Shown one piece after another: positions 45,057 to 54,038 of a stretch of 64,000 nt of DNA. This DNA comes from Pleurocapsa sp. FMAR1 (GTDB taxonomy: Bacteria; Cyanobacteriota; Cyanobacteriia; Cyanobacteriales; Xenococcaceae). Numbering within the stretch: position 1 is the first letter of the stretch; every line of letters begins with the position of its first letter. Below the pieces are notes generated by a model. It was not told the DNA's origin. It did not search any database and was given only the letters and a program-made list of their open reading frames with translations. The position numbers and the translations under genes were made by a program. The stretch is from assembly GCF_963665995.1 (NCBI RefSeq), contig NZ_OY762512.1, positions 4,278,001-4,342,000 of the forward strand, in the 5' to 3' direction.

Positions 45057-47105
45057 TTACAGCAACAAACGTAAACCGCTCAAAATTACCAAAACCGTAG
45101 ATCCTTCATGCCCAAATACCCCCAGAGGCATATTAATATTACCTGTAAAGTTAGCTATTAATAATAGGAAAATAAATGAAAGGGCAAAAGTAATATTTTG
45201 TTTAATGATGCGATTAGCACGACGACCCAGGCTAATTGCCTGAGCTAGTTTTTCTAGACGATTGCTCATCAAAATTAGATCGGCAGTTTCAATAGCGACA
45301 TCATTTCCCGCACCACCCATAGCTATACCTACTGTTGCCATAGCAAGTGCAGGGGCATCGTTGATACCGTCTCCCACCATTGCCACGTTTTGATACTTTT
45401 GCTGTAGTTTTTGGATAGCCGTCAACTTATCTTCTGGCAGAAGTTCGGCATAAACTTCTTCTATACCCAGAGTTCGAGCAACACTATTAGCAGTACCTTT
45501 ATTGTCTCCTGTGAGCAACACTACTTGTTCAATGCCCAGTTGTTTCAACTTCTTGATCGACGCTGCTGCTTCTGGTCGAATAGTGTCGGCAACGGCTATT
45601 AAGCCAATAACTTCTTGATGAAGTTGTTCATGGGGGAAACCCCCGCCCTCGACAGTTCCTTCAAGTCGGGGAATCCGCCCAACGGACTCACCTGCGGACG
45701 AAGCGTCCTTGGTCGCAAGACCACACTTCATCGCCCGTTGGGATTCAACCACCCAGATAACAGTTTTGCCCTCTTCTTCTAAATGTTTATTGGCATCGAT
45801 AATTTTCTCATCTAAATCGCCAATTTCTTGCCGAACAAAAGCAGTTTTTCCTACTAGAATCGTCTTTCCTGCTACTTCACCGACAATTCCCAGACCTGGC
45901 TTTGCTTGGACATTACTAGCATCTTGTAGTTGCAGTTTTTTTAGCCTAGCTGCTTTGACAATTGCTTCACCGATAGGATGTTCGGAACGAGATTCTATGG
46001 CAGCAGCTAACTCCAATACCCGATCGCTCTTTTGTCCTTCTATGGGAATAACCTCTACTACCTCTAGTTTTCCCGTAGTTAGAGTACCAGTTTTATCAAA
46101 GGCGATCGCCTTAATTTTGCCGATTTTCTCTAATTGTCCCCCATTCTTAAACAAAATTCCTGCCCTAGCACCACGAGCAATTCCCGATAGCAGGGTAGGC
46201 ATGATTGCAGCCATCAACGCGCAGGGAGAAGCTACGACTAAAAAGATTAAGGCTCGATAAATTGTCGTTTCCCAGTCCCAACCTAAAAGCAATGGCGGTA
46301 AAATTGCTAACAAAAGTCCTAGCAAGACAATAATTCGTGCATAACTCCGCTCGAATCGTTCGACAAATTGCTGCGACGGTGGAGTTTCAGTTTGGGCTTT
46401 TTCTACTAGCTGAATCACTCGCTGGATCAGACTACTTTCAGGCGATCGATCTACTTTTAATTTTAAAGCTCCATTTCCGTTAAGCGTACCTGCAAAAACT
46501 TCATCCCCGACCTGCTTATCAACAGGAATAGACTCTCCAGTAATTGATGCCTGGTTAACATTAGTCCAACCTTCTACAATCAGACCATCGACAGGAATTA
46601 ATTCTCCTGGCTTTACTAAGACTAAATCTCCTATTTGTAATTTCGCGATCGCCATTTCTGCTGCTTCATTTCCTTGGAGGACTCTAGCGGTATTTGGCAC
46701 AGTCGCCATCAGAGAACGAATATTTTGCTCTGTACGCCCCATGGCAAAGCTTTCTAAAGCCCCGCTAACAGCAAAGATCAGAATCAGCATTCCGCCATCG
46801 ACGATTAAATAATAATCCTGTTGCCATAAACCTAAGATCGCTGCCCCTAAAGCTGCCACAATCATTAGTAGATCTACATCTAACTCTCTTTCTTGAAATA
46901 AAGTCGTCAATCCTTCTTTAGTGCTTTCATAACCGCCAATAACGTAAGCAGCAGGAAAAATGAACAGAGCAATACTAATCAAATCCCGATGAAGGCACAA
47001 CCAACCGAGGAAAATGAGAATCGCACAGGCAGCAGCAGCTAAAGCATCTGGATGCTTTTGTAGAATTCCTTTGAATGAATATTTTGTTAAATATCTTTGA
47101 GCCAT
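45057..47105 (-). CDS. coaT: P1B-4-type metal-transporting ATPase CoaT (cobalt efflux)
   Basis: ATG 47105 gives 682 residues. The SPC motif (ASPCALMAA, near 297) in place of CPC and the HEGST motif in the last helix (near 668) mark subgroup P1B-4, which exports Co(II) and sometimes Zn or Fe. TGES (about 168), DKTGTLT with the phosphorylated Asp (about 340) and GDGINDAPALA (about 595) are intact, and the N-terminal metal-binding domain is missing, as usual for this type. A 41-residue stretch (about 450-492, including DASSAGESVGRIPRLEGT) is a repeat inserted in frame before EVIGLIAVADTIRPEA. The divergent gene is its regulator coaR. Confidence 0.9.
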   Translation of the reverse strand: MAQRYLTKYSFKGILQKHPDALAAAACAILIFLGWLCLHRDLISIALFIFPAAYVIGGYESTKEGLTTLFQERELDVDLLMIVAALGAAILGLWQQDYYLIVDGGMLILIFAVSGALESFAMGRTEQNIRSLMATVPNTARVLQGNEAAEMAIAKLQIGDLVLVKPGELIPVDGLIVEGWTNVNQASITGESIPVDKQVGDEVFAGTLNGNGALKLKVDRSPESSLIQRVIQLVEKAQTETPPSQQFVERFERSYARIIVLLGLLLAILPPLLLGWDWETTIYRALIFLVVASPCALMAAIMPTLLSGIARGARAGILFKNGGQLEKIGKIKAIAFDKTGTLTTGKLEVVEVIPIEGQKSDRVLELAAAIESRSEHPIGEAIVKAARLKKLQLQDASNVQAKPGLGIVGEVAGKTILVGKTAFVRQEIGDLDEKIIDANKHLEEEGKTVIWVVESQRAMKCGLATKDASSAGESVGRIPRLEGTVEGGGFPHEQLHQEVIGLIAVADTIRPEAAASIKKLKQLGIEQVVLLTGDNKGTANSVARTLGIEEVYAELLPEDKLTAIQKLQQKYQNVAMVGDGINDAPALAMATVGIAMGGAGNDVAIETADLILMSNRLEKLAQAISLGRRANRIIKQNITFALSFIFLLLIANFTGNINMPLGVFGHEGSTVLVILSGLRLLL
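45625..45748. repeat. Dispersed repeat inserted in frame in coaT
   Basis: This GC-rich block interrupts an otherwise normal nucleotide-binding domain. Its core 45663-45710 matches 55357-55404, upstream of psbA, at 44 of 48 bases. CGGACGAAGCGTCC contains a hairpin. Confidence 0.8.
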
Positions 47106-47134
47106 TAACTCGCACAATACTAATTACTTCAATT

Positions 47135-47167
47135 AAGATAAACCTTGACACTAATGTTAAGGTCAAG
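47135..47167 (-). promoter_or_regulatory. coaT promoter and CoaR operator
   Basis: On the minus strand a -35 TTGACC (47161-47166) and -10 TATCTT (47135-47140) are separated by 20 bases, the overlong spacing typical of MerR-activated promoters and of the Synechocystis coaT promoter. CTTGAC (47144-47149) and GTCAAG (47162-47167) form the inverted repeat in the spacer region where CoaR would bind and twist the DNA. Confidence 0.85.
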
Positions 47168-47186
47168 TGTATAGAGCAAAATTTTC

Positions 47187-48308
47187 ATGTCTACTAAATA
47201 CCTAACTATCAAAAAGCTGACGGAAAAAGTGGGAGGGGAGATAACGCCTCGCATGGTGCGTCATTATCATCAAATTGGCTTACTACCCGAAGCAATTAGA
47301 TCGCCGAGCAATTACCGTCTCTATACCCAAAACCATGTTCAATATCTGCAACGGATTGTGGCACTCAAACAACAGGGATTTCAGCTAGAGCATATCCGCA
47401 AGCTACTAGAAAATGAACCAGATCGAGCAGCTACAGTTACGCTAATTGACCAACTACAGCAGCATTATCATGCGGTAATTCAACAAATAACTAGACTGCG
47501 ACAAACCGCGTCTGCTTTAGAAAGAGTGTTAGGAGGCGATCGCGCCTGTCAAACTGTTCGAGCCGAGGCGATCGCCAAAATAAAGCTATTAAATGCCGAT
47601 CAGATTAAATCATTTGAAGGTGACTTTGACCAAATGGATACTCTATGGAAAGCTCTTGATGCTTCGACACTGGCTCATCCAGAAAGATTTCCCGAATCCT
47701 TGGAAAATCTTTTACCAGATTTATCAGGGCGATCGGAAATTGAAGTCGATTTAATTTCTCAACTGGTGCTAGCCTGTGGAGATGTGAGCCTAGTGCATTT
47801 TCTGAGAGTAAGTAAGCAGGCAATCGCTGCTGCTCGTGAAGGATTAAAATCTGGCTGTCAGATTGTTACAGATGTTCGGGCAATTACGGCTGTTTTAGAT
47901 CGTCCTCGGCTTGCCCATCTCGGATGTCATGTCGATACCTTGATTGATAATCCGCATATTATTAGTGTTGCCGAGGCGGAGCAAGAATTTTGGCAGAGTA
48001 AATCCTGGCAAGAAAAATTACTTCAGTTAAAACCTGGCTGTATTATAGTCGTCGGCTATGCTCCTTCTGTATTAGTAAGTATCTGTCAAGCAGTAAAAAA
48101 TAGACAAATAAAGCCAGCTTTGGTCATTGGGATGCCCATTGGCTTTAGTCATGCTCCTGCTGCAAAGCGTTTGCTAATCGATTCTGGCGTGCCTTTTATT
48201 ACTATTTCAGGAACTTTTGGCGGTGGTTTATTAGCAGGGACTACATTAAATGCGATCGCTCAATCGACAATCGAAAAGCCTAATTGTCACTGTTACCTCA
48301 AACAATAG
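47187..48308 (+). CDS. coaR: Cobalt-responsive MerR-family activator with precorrin isomerase-like domain
   Basis: The 373-residue protein combines a MerR helix-turn-helix (about 5-75, ITPRMVRHYHQIGLLPEAIRS), a dimerisation coiled coil (about 80-115) and a domain homologous to precorrin-8X methylmutase CbiC (about 165-365, DLISQLVLACGDVS, GCQIVTDVRAI, VIGMPIGFSHA). The C-terminus has Cys-His-Cys (NCHCYLKQ, about 367-369), the cobalt-sensing motif known from Synechocystis CoaR. It activates coaT when Co(II) is high and is thought to be tuned by a corrin-pathway intermediate. It is divergent from coaT with the regulatory site between them. Confidence 0.95.
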   Translation: MSTKYLTIKKLTEKVGGEITPRMVRHYHQIGLLPEAIRSPSNYRLYTQNHVQYLQRIVALKQQGFQLEHIRKLLENEPDRAATVTLIDQLQQHYHAVIQQITRLRQTASALERVLGGDRACQTVRAEAIAKIKLLNADQIKSFEGDFDQMDTLWKALDASTLAHPERFPESLENLLPDLSGRSEIEVDLISQLVLACGDVSLVHFLRVSKQAIAAAREGLKSGCQIVTDVRAITAVLDRPRLAHLGCHVDTLIDNPHIISVAEAEQEFWQSKSWQEKLLQLKPGCIIVVGYAPSVLVSICQAVKNRQIKPALVIGMPIGFSHAPAAKRLLIDSGVPFITISGTFGGGLLAGTTLNAIAQSTIEKPNCHCYLKQ

Positions 48309-48375
48309 ATTTGAGAAAATTGGCGAAACTAATGATGTATAAATGACTTGAAAGAAGGTCTTATTTCAAGTCTGA

Positions 48376-48397
48376 ACTCTCTAGTAAACTAGAGAGT
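48376..48397. terminator. 10-bp stem-loop after coaR
   Basis: ACTCTCTAGT and its exact complement flank two A bases, about 70 bases past the coaR stop. There is no T tract, so it may be a different hairpin. Confidence 0.4.
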
Positions 48398-48466
48398 CAA
48401 GATTGTATAATCGAATTTTTGACGTTGTACCTTTGCACTTCAGCAAGTAAGCACAACGTCTTATAT

Positions 48467-48814
48467 TTATGCTGCTGCCATCTGACGACAAGATTCTGCA
48501 CAACGACGACAGGACTCTGCACAGCGTTTACAGTGGTCACTACCATGACTTCCGCACTCTTCAGCACAGCGATCGCAAGCTTCAGCACATACGCCACACA
48601 TTTGAGCGTGAATACCCGATTTACGCATCATCAAACGAGCGCAAAGACTGCAAGTATCAGAACAGTCACGGCATAATTCAATACACTTGGACATCATTTG
48701 CACCATATCGCTGTTGAGACAGGCAGTAGCGCAGTTCTCGCAGTCTTTTAGACAATCCAGACAAGCCTGAATACAAGATTCTAAATTGGATGATTGAGTT
48801 TGAGTAGCTGTCAT
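48467..48814 (-). CDS. Cys-rich four-helix-bundle copper-storage-like protein (Csp, DUF326)
   Basis: The 115-residue protein has about twenty cysteines, mostly in CxxC or CxxxC spacing along helices: CIQACLDCLKDCENC, CIELCRDCSDTCSLC, CGVCAEACDRCAEEC and CKRCAESCRRCAESC. This is the pattern of Csp proteins, in which the Cys line the inside of a four-helix bundle and hold many Cu(I). It lacks a signal peptide, so it resembles the cytosolic Csp3. It fits the metal island at 35.6-48.8 kb. The promoter is on the minus strand upstream of 48814. Confidence 0.9.
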   Translation of the reverse strand: MTATQTQSSNLESCIQACLDCLKDCENCATACLNSDMVQMMSKCIELCRDCSDTCSLCARLMMRKSGIHAQMCGVCAEACDRCAEECGSHGSDHCKRCAESCRRCAESCRQMAAA

Positions 48815-49207
48815 AATTTTGCTTTCCTAATAATTAATCAAAACGAGTTTATTCGCCTTCAAGTTATAAATTACAAATAAACAAACCATCATTTCATCTA
48901 ACCAAGGGAACAGTCTTGATTCATTGCTATTGACCTACTTAAATTTCATGCTGATTTAATATTTCTTTGTTAATAAAGCAGTAGCAGTTAGCATAAAAAA
49001 GCATTCTTTAATTAAAATCAAAAATATAAAAATCAATATTTCAATAGAAAAATAAGCTCTAATCTTTATAATGATTTGAGGAGAGAAATAGCGATCGCTT
49101 TCGGCAAATGGTAGATTCAAGATTAGTGTTGGCTGTAGCTCAGGAGATCGTCAAACCAAGAACCATTTGATAAAATAAATCAAACCGAATATTTAAATAA
49201 CATCTTG
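48815..49207. other. AT-rich intergenic region
   Basis: I see no gene or clear regulatory motif here apart from the likely promoter of the Cys-rich protein near 48830-48900. Confidence 0.4.
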
Positions 49208-49451
49208 ATGAATATGCCCGATCTAAAATATATATCCGATGAAAAAGGCGATGCCTAACGGCTAGCTTCGCAATCGGATTGCTGTAATTGTTCCAATTGA
49301 ATTATGGGAAGAGTTAACAAGTGAGAATGATGCCGATGCAACGAAAGAGTTATTAAGTATTGCAGGTTTTGAGTCTGCTTTCAAAAAAGCAAATCGGCAA
49401 GTTAAAGAAGGAAAAACTAAAGATTTGCGTATGATTAGAGACGATGTATAA
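49208..49451 (+). pseudogene. RelB/Phd-like antitoxin broken by a repeat insertion
   Basis: The frame begins MNMPDLKYISDEKGDA-stop; the dispersed repeat at 49248-49276 then intervenes, and the antitoxin goes on in another frame with IAVIVPIELWEELTSENDADATKELL and KKANRQVKEGKTKDLRMIRDDV. Its stop overlaps the start of the toxin remnant, as in intact RelBE operons. Confidence 0.75.
49248..49276. repeat. Dispersed palindromic repeat in the antitoxin pseudogene
   Basis: GCGATGCC-TAACGGCTAGCTTCGC-AATCG is of the same type as the element at 30069-30099. Confidence 0.65.
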
Positions 49452-49706
49452 AGTTTGGTTATCTTGCTTAAGCTGAAAAAGTTTTTGCTAAAAGCGATAA
49501 AACTCTAGCTAAAAAATTAGCAAGATGCTTCAAAAACCTATAAAATAGTTCTCGTTCTCATTCCAACATCAAGCCATTAAAAGGTTCTTATTCTGGCTAT
49601 TATCGCGCTTTGAGTGGGAGATTACCGAGTTGTTTATTCTATAGAAGATGAATTAGTTATAGTCAATGTAATTTTTATTGCTCATCGTCGTAAAATTTAT
49701 GAATAA
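49444..49706 (+). pseudogene. RelE/ParE-family toxin with frameshifts
   Basis: ATG 49444 begins MYKVWLS; coding then resumes in other frames with EKVFAKSDKTLAKKLARCF, IKPLKGSYSGYYR and finally YRVVYSIEDELVIVNVIFIAHRRKIYE-stop, which is the classic RelE/ParE C-terminus. Several frame breaks mean the toxin is dead, as is its antitoxin. Confidence 0.8.
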
Positions 49707-49863
49707 TGCTAGATATTTTCTATTTTCAATGATTATTGCCAATTAATTGCGATCGCTCAGTGGGGTAGTATTGAAGTCGAGAGCCAATTCAATAGAGGCA
49801 GTATTTTTCCCGTTCGTCTACTACTATATAATTAACCATCGGTCATTATTTTTAGCCAATAAA

Positions 49864-50214
49864 TCAACTTTCATCAGCTTCTGTTTTAATTACTCCTCGA
49901 TACATATTCATCCCGCAGGTAAAGATATATTCACCTAGTTTTTTTGGTACGATTTCTATAGAATTAGTTTGATTGAGAGTCAAATCCAATGCTTTATTGA
50001 AGTCGGGTAATAATACCTGTTCTAGACAGCTACTAGGATCTTGACGATAAAAGTTTAATCTAACAGGTTCGCCAGCAGTTACTTCGATTCTGTCGAGTGT
50101 ATAACCATCGTCTACCATAATATTAACCTCTTGAATCCCTTGTTTAGTTTGAGCTTTCTGGGATTTAGTTTTATTAAACATGAACCACCAAAGTTCTGCA
50201 CCTATTAAGCCCAA
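49864..50214 (-). CDS. Cupredoxin-domain protein, N-terminus possibly damaged
   Basis: The frame is open from about 50253, but only TTG 50214 (116 residues) offers a start. It gives a single N-terminal helix (GLIGAELWWFMF), a linker and a cupredoxin fold with VMVDDGYTLDRIEVTAGEPVRLNF-like strands, a SSCLEQVLLPDF segment and FTCGMNMYRGVI, the Cys/Met ligand loop (the usual His at the end of the motif is Arg). Relatives accompany copper transporters. The transposase remnants 160 bases upstream may have removed its promoter and original ATG. Confidence 0.65.
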   Translation of the reverse strand: MGLIGAELWWFMFNKTKSQKAQTKQGIQEVNIMVDDGYTLDRIEVTAGEPVRLNFYRQDPSSCLEQVLLPDFNKALDLTLNQTNSIEIVPKKLGEYIFTCGMNMYRGVIKTEADES

Positions 50215-50372
50215 ACCACCTACAGCAACCGCTAGCTTTAAATCTATAGGCTATTCTATCTTCTGAAACTGGCTAATTTCCCTAGCCGAAGCAGGCATTG
50301 ATTTTTATCTCTCTATTATTTTGGGGTCTTGCACACTTTTGGTGAACTCAAGAACTAGCGATCGCTAGCCTA

Positions 50373-51620
50373 CTAGACAGGACACAAAAATCTTTTCTTG
50401 AGTAGTTCGTGACTGGCACGTCCATACATTTGCCTTTTTAACATCTTGAGTCGATTAACTTGTCCTTCTACTTGCCCATTGCTCCATTGATAAGTCACTC
50501 CATTTGTGACTGCATCTAAATCATCTTTTAGTTTGTTCGCAAAACCACTAATGGCTCTTATCTTACTTTCCTCGGCGTTTTTCAACCATTCTGCTAATTT
50601 ATTTTGTTTCTTGGTGCGCGTTCCCTTGCGCCTGTCGGCGACGCGGGGTCGCACCGCTTTTCGACGAACTAAATCGGCAAAATCCATTGCTAAAGAAATT
50701 CCCGTATTAAGATCTGGATGTTGTTTTTTCAATAATTCAATGGCTTCCGTTTCGGCTTTGTTTTGGTTGAGCTACAACTTTTTGATCTTCAATAATCGGA
50801 CAATTATTGGTCTCATCTTCCACATTCTTCAGTAATGTTCGGTGTTGATTCAACACTACTTCTAACATTTGAGCTAAATTTTGTAGTAAGTGGAAGCGGT
50901 CTGCTATTTGAATGGCTTCTGGACATCCTCTTGACGCTCCTTCTTTATAAGCTTTGGCTCTATCTCTGGAGATGATTTCAACCCCAGGATGCTCTTGTAG
51001 CCATTCGGCTAAAGTTGTAGCTGTGCGGTCAGATAACAAGTCTATTGGCTGACGAGTTTCCAAATCTACCAAAATAGTACCGTAGGTGTGGCGTTTACGA
51101 TAAGCCCAGTCATCAACTCCTAAGACTTTTGGGACAGGGTGAGATGGTAATGGCATTTTCATTACTAACCTGAGTAGGGTTTGACGGCTAATTTTTACTC
51201 CTAAGTGTTGAGTCAAACGTGACCCTGGTAATCCTCCCTGTGCTAAACCTACTTTAATAAGTTGAATATTCAATCGCTCTGTTCGTCTCGCCCAAGGTGC
51301 TGCTATTTTGGGTAATCTCTGTGTGAAAATTCGACGCTCACAATTTGAGTTTGAACAAAATAATTTTCGGGTTGAAAGCTTCAAACAGACTTGATAGTTC
51401 CCCCAAGATACATCTAATAGCGATCGCTGATAATTACTATGAACAATATCGCTTGTTGAATTACAAATTGGACAAACTGCTTGTATATTCTGGGTTTTGA
51501 CTTGTATTGTTAGTTTGTTTTCTGTCTCACTGATTGACCAAGATGTTATCTTGAGGCAAAAAAATCAGGTAGTAAATGTTGTAGTAAACGAGAATTGTTT
51601 AAGGGCTGGTTTTCTGACAT
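50373..51620 (-). pseudogene. ISL3-family transposase with two frameshifts and an inserted repeat
   Basis: ATG 51620 begins MSENQPLNNSRLLQHLLPDFF. The frame is lost in a T run near 51570 and resumes with SETENKLTIQVKTQNIQAVCPIC, the ISL3 zinc finger, then VLGVDDWAYRKRHTYGTILVDLE with the first DDE aspartates and VEIISRDRAKAY. A second frame break near 50735 separates the last part (ISGFANKLKDDLDAVTNGVTYQWSNGQVEGQVNRLKMLKRQMYG), which has the final Glu. Residues KAVRPRVADRRKGTR there come from the repeat at 50626-50650. Element ends are unclear; the right end is disrupted. Confidence 0.88.
50626..50650. repeat. Dispersed repeat inserted in frame in the ISL3-family transposase
   Basis: TTGCGCCTGTCGGCGACGCG plus GGGTC is identical to 51975-51999. 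On the coding strand both give RPRVADRRK. Confidence 0.85.
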
Positions 51621-51639
51621 AAATATAGCATTACGCATA

Positions 51640-52339
51640 TACGTTAGGACATTTTTTGAAAGCTGTATCAACACATTCTCTAACAGTCTCAAATTCTTTA
51701 ACTCTCTGCTTCATCTTTCCTTCTTTAAATGCAGCAATCCAACTTACTCTCTCATTTCTTTTACCAGATTTGAGTGCCTAACATCTTTCTCCTTTGGGGC
51801 TATAACCATAGGGATAATCGTCTCGGTTATCGAATCCTGCTTCATCCACATAAACTAGGTTATTTGCCTGTTGATGTTTTAGTTGCTCTTGAAATTCTTT
51901 TCTTTTCTCTTCATCTGTTTCTTGATACCCGTAAGTTTGTCTTGGTCAGCGTACATGCGGGCAAGCCCTTTGTCTTGCGCCTGTCGGCGACGCGGGGTCT
52001 GACCGCTTTTTTTCTGGTTATGCCTAACTTTTTAATTCCATCACTAATATTTTGCTGGGTAAGATTCTCTCCCCACAAATCTGCCATTTGCTGTTGTGTC
52101 TTATCTTTATGTTGTTTAACAAACTGTTTGAATCTCTCTAAATCCTGAATTTTTCGCTCTTCTCTGGTAAGACGCTCGGCGACCGCTTTAAAGTCTCCTG
52201 TTTCTTGTTCTCTTTTCAGCCATAGGTCTAAGGTGTTACGGCTTATTTTCATCAATCGACAAATAGTTCTCTTCTTTTCACCTCTAGAACAGGCATCTAC
52301 GGCTTTTTTTCTTAAATCGTAGCTATAGGGAGCAGGCAT
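51640..52339 (-). pseudogene. IS630-family transposase remnant
   Basis: ATG 52339 starts APYSYDLRKKAVDACSRGEK, the helix-turn-helix half, up to LTQQNISDGIKKLGITRKKA. Two dispersed repeats (51952-51999) are inserted next, giving VRPRVADRRKTKGLPAC. The frame then shifts to YVDEAGFDNRDDYPYGYSPKGERC-stop with the first catalytic Asp and resumes after a deletion with MKQRVKEFETVRECVDTAFKKCPNVYA. The DNASFHK and PPYSPDFNKIEHWW segments that hold the other catalytic residues are absent, so it cannot transpose by itself. Confidence 0.88.
51952..51999. repeat. Two adjacent dispersed repeats in the IS630-type transposase
   Basis: The first 23 bases equal 9027-9049; the next 25 (51975-51999) equal 50626-50650. 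The two units lie end to end here and separately elsewhere, showing that they are distinct modules. Confidence 0.85.
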
Positions 52340-52407
52340 TATTTTTCGGTTTTGGCGAGCGCTTTTATTTTAGCTAATTTTGTCCTAACCTAGCCACGTA
52401 TTGCTAT

Positions 52408-52767
52408 ATCGATGAGTCACAGCGGTGGACTGATTACTGTAGTGACTTAGCTGTTGGACTTCAAAAGCATTTAGCTGACAAGCTGTGTTTAGACTTAGGC
52501 ATAGAATTAGTAAAGTTACCTTCCACTTTGGAAAATTGTTTTTCTCTAGTTTAAGAAGAGACAGTTCATCTCGAATGTGGTCTCAACACCATCGGCCAAG
52601 ATGTTCAAGGAATCGCTTTTTCTCAACAAATTTGGGCGACAGTAACTCGTTTTTTGAGTAAAAAAGAGCGTCAGACCGAAATTAATCCTAATCTATCTCT
52701 AGATGGTTTACAGGTAGGCGTTATAAAAAATACGACTACTGAAGAATTTGTTCAAACTAACTGGTAA
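52408..52767 (+). pseudogene. Unidentified frame with an internal nonsense codon
   Basis: One frame reads RWTDYCSDLAVGLQKHLADK, LGIELVKLPSTLENCFSLV, then TAA (52552), then directly continues in the same frame with VHLECGLNTIGQDVQGIAFSQQIW and LSKKERQTEINPNLSLDG to TAA 52765. I do not recognise the family. The left part is cut by the IS630-type element. Confidence 0.4.
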
Positions 52768-52792
52768 AGTAACTCTACTTTTTCATCCGCTC

Positions 52793-53742
52793 ATGATGTC
52801 CATTACTCACGCAGCGATCGCACTCTCTAGAACTTCCTTAATCCTTGGCACTGCTAGCCCTTTATCTTTAGGTTTAGCTATCCTCGGCTCACAGCTTGCC
52901 GACGTCAACACCACTACTAGCACCATTGGCGAAATCTTCTATCCGATTAGCTCTTGGATCGAGGATCGTTTTCCTCATCGTTCCATTACTCATTCTTGGC
53001 TGGCTACGGCGGGTATTACTGCGGTAGGTCTAGCTGTTAACTATTTCTTTCTACATGGCAACATAAAAGCTGCGATCGCCTTACCTTTAGGTCGTCTTAA
53101 GTGCCTGTTTTAGCGATACCTTCACCAAGCAAAGAGTACAGCTATTTTATCCCGAACCTGTCTGGGCTATTAGCGTATCAAATCCAAGACGCAGACTAAA
53201 GATTGGTGGGGAGTCGCGAACTATGGGTTTTAGGTATGGCGATCGCTCTACCAACATTGGGAATCCATCTGGCTAACGGCGGGGGAATAACTCAAAAAGT
53301 TTCACAGAATTTAGGTTTGAGAGATGGCATCGTTAGAATTTATAACCAAAATGCTGCTACTTATAATGTCTATGCGATCCTCGCTGGCTTTTGGACGAGC
53401 GATGCCGATGGTAAAGGTGTTTATAAGACTGGCGAGCAGATAATTACAAGCAAAGTGACTATTGAAGTAGACGAAGCTGCCAAGACTAAAATAATAAATC
53501 TTAGTTTCAATGATGAAAGTGCCGTACAGCCTCTACAAGAACTACAGCAGGCTGATAAAGATGCAGACATCTATTCAAACGGAGAACTAACGGTAGATTT
53601 CCCAGAAGATGTCAAGATACCTATTGAACCTAATCAGATAACTACTGCTGTTTTGAGTGGGAGTAGTTTGAAGTTTAGTTATTGTAGTTTGGATAGTGCA
53701 ATCGCCATAAGTGAGAGAACAGTATGCAGTAGGGACAGTTGA
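52793..53742 (+). pseudogene. YdjM/metal-dependent-hydrolase family membrane protein with frameshifts
   Basis: ATG 52793 begins MMSITHAAIALSRTSLILG, with LGSQLADVNTTTSTIGEIFYPISSWIEDRFPHRSITHSW holding the conserved His/Asp metal-site residues. Near 53095 the frame breaks; FTKQRVQLFYPEPVWAISVSNPRRRLKIGG follows in another frame, and after about 53200 the protein goes on in a third frame (LGIHLANGGGITQKVSQNLGLRDGIVRIYNQNAATYN) to 53742. The complete family has membrane helices then a soluble domain and is found with plasmids and integrative elements. Two frame breaks make it a pseudogene. Confidence 0.82.
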
Positions 53743-53760
53743 GATTGAGGTAATACAGTC

Positions 53761-53904
53761 TTAGCCAAACTTTCTCAAGCTGTCTGCCTTGTCTAGGCGA
53801 ACATGAACAGGGATAAATTCTGCAAGCTCAACAGTAGAAAGTTCAGTATCGGTAACAGTTGCGCTCGCGATCAAACCGATTAACAGTAAACAGATTAAAA
53901 ACAT
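53761..53904 (-). CDS. Small protein (47 aa) with a hydrophobic start, unknown
   Basis: ATG 53904 to TAA 53761 encodes MFLICLLLIGLIASATVTDT and a polar tail (VELAEFIPVHVRLDKADSL). The first 15 residues could be a signal peptide or single membrane helix. It lies downstream of the psbA terminator on the same strand. No good ribosome-binding site is seen, so the call is tentative. Confidence 0.4.
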   Translation of the reverse strand: MFLICLLLIGLIASATVTDTELSTVELAEFIPVHVRLDKADSLRKFG

Positions 53905-53958
53905 GATGATAATTCTAGGAGATGAACTTTATATTTATAGCTGAGTATTCTTGAAAGC

Positions 53959-54000
53959 AAAAAGCGTTCTCGTTACTTTATCAAGGCGAGAACGCTTTTT
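53959..54000 (-). terminator. psbA terminator
   Basis: AAAAAGCGTTCTCG and CGAGAACGCTTTTT form a 14-bp stem around a 14-base loop, 38 bases past the psbA stop. It works in both directions in principle. Confidence 0.92.
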
Positions 54001-54038
54001 ACTAAATTCTTTGAGAGTTATCTAACTCTATTTTATTA

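Larger units (their letters stand above)
51628..52404 (-). mobile_element. Internally deleted IS630-type (Tc1/mariner superfamily) element
   Basis: The 777-bp element begins GCATTACG and ends with a related inverted terminus; over the terminal 25 bases 19 match in inverted orientation. It is flanked on both sides by TA, the target duplicated by this superfamily. It was inserted six bases upstream of the ISL3-type transposase start codon. Inside is a broken transposase that lacks the middle and end of its catalytic domain. Confidence 0.85.

Noticed and set aside
45031-46260. Plus-strand open frames across coaT
   Set aside because: Antisense shadows of the P-type ATPase without independent coding features.
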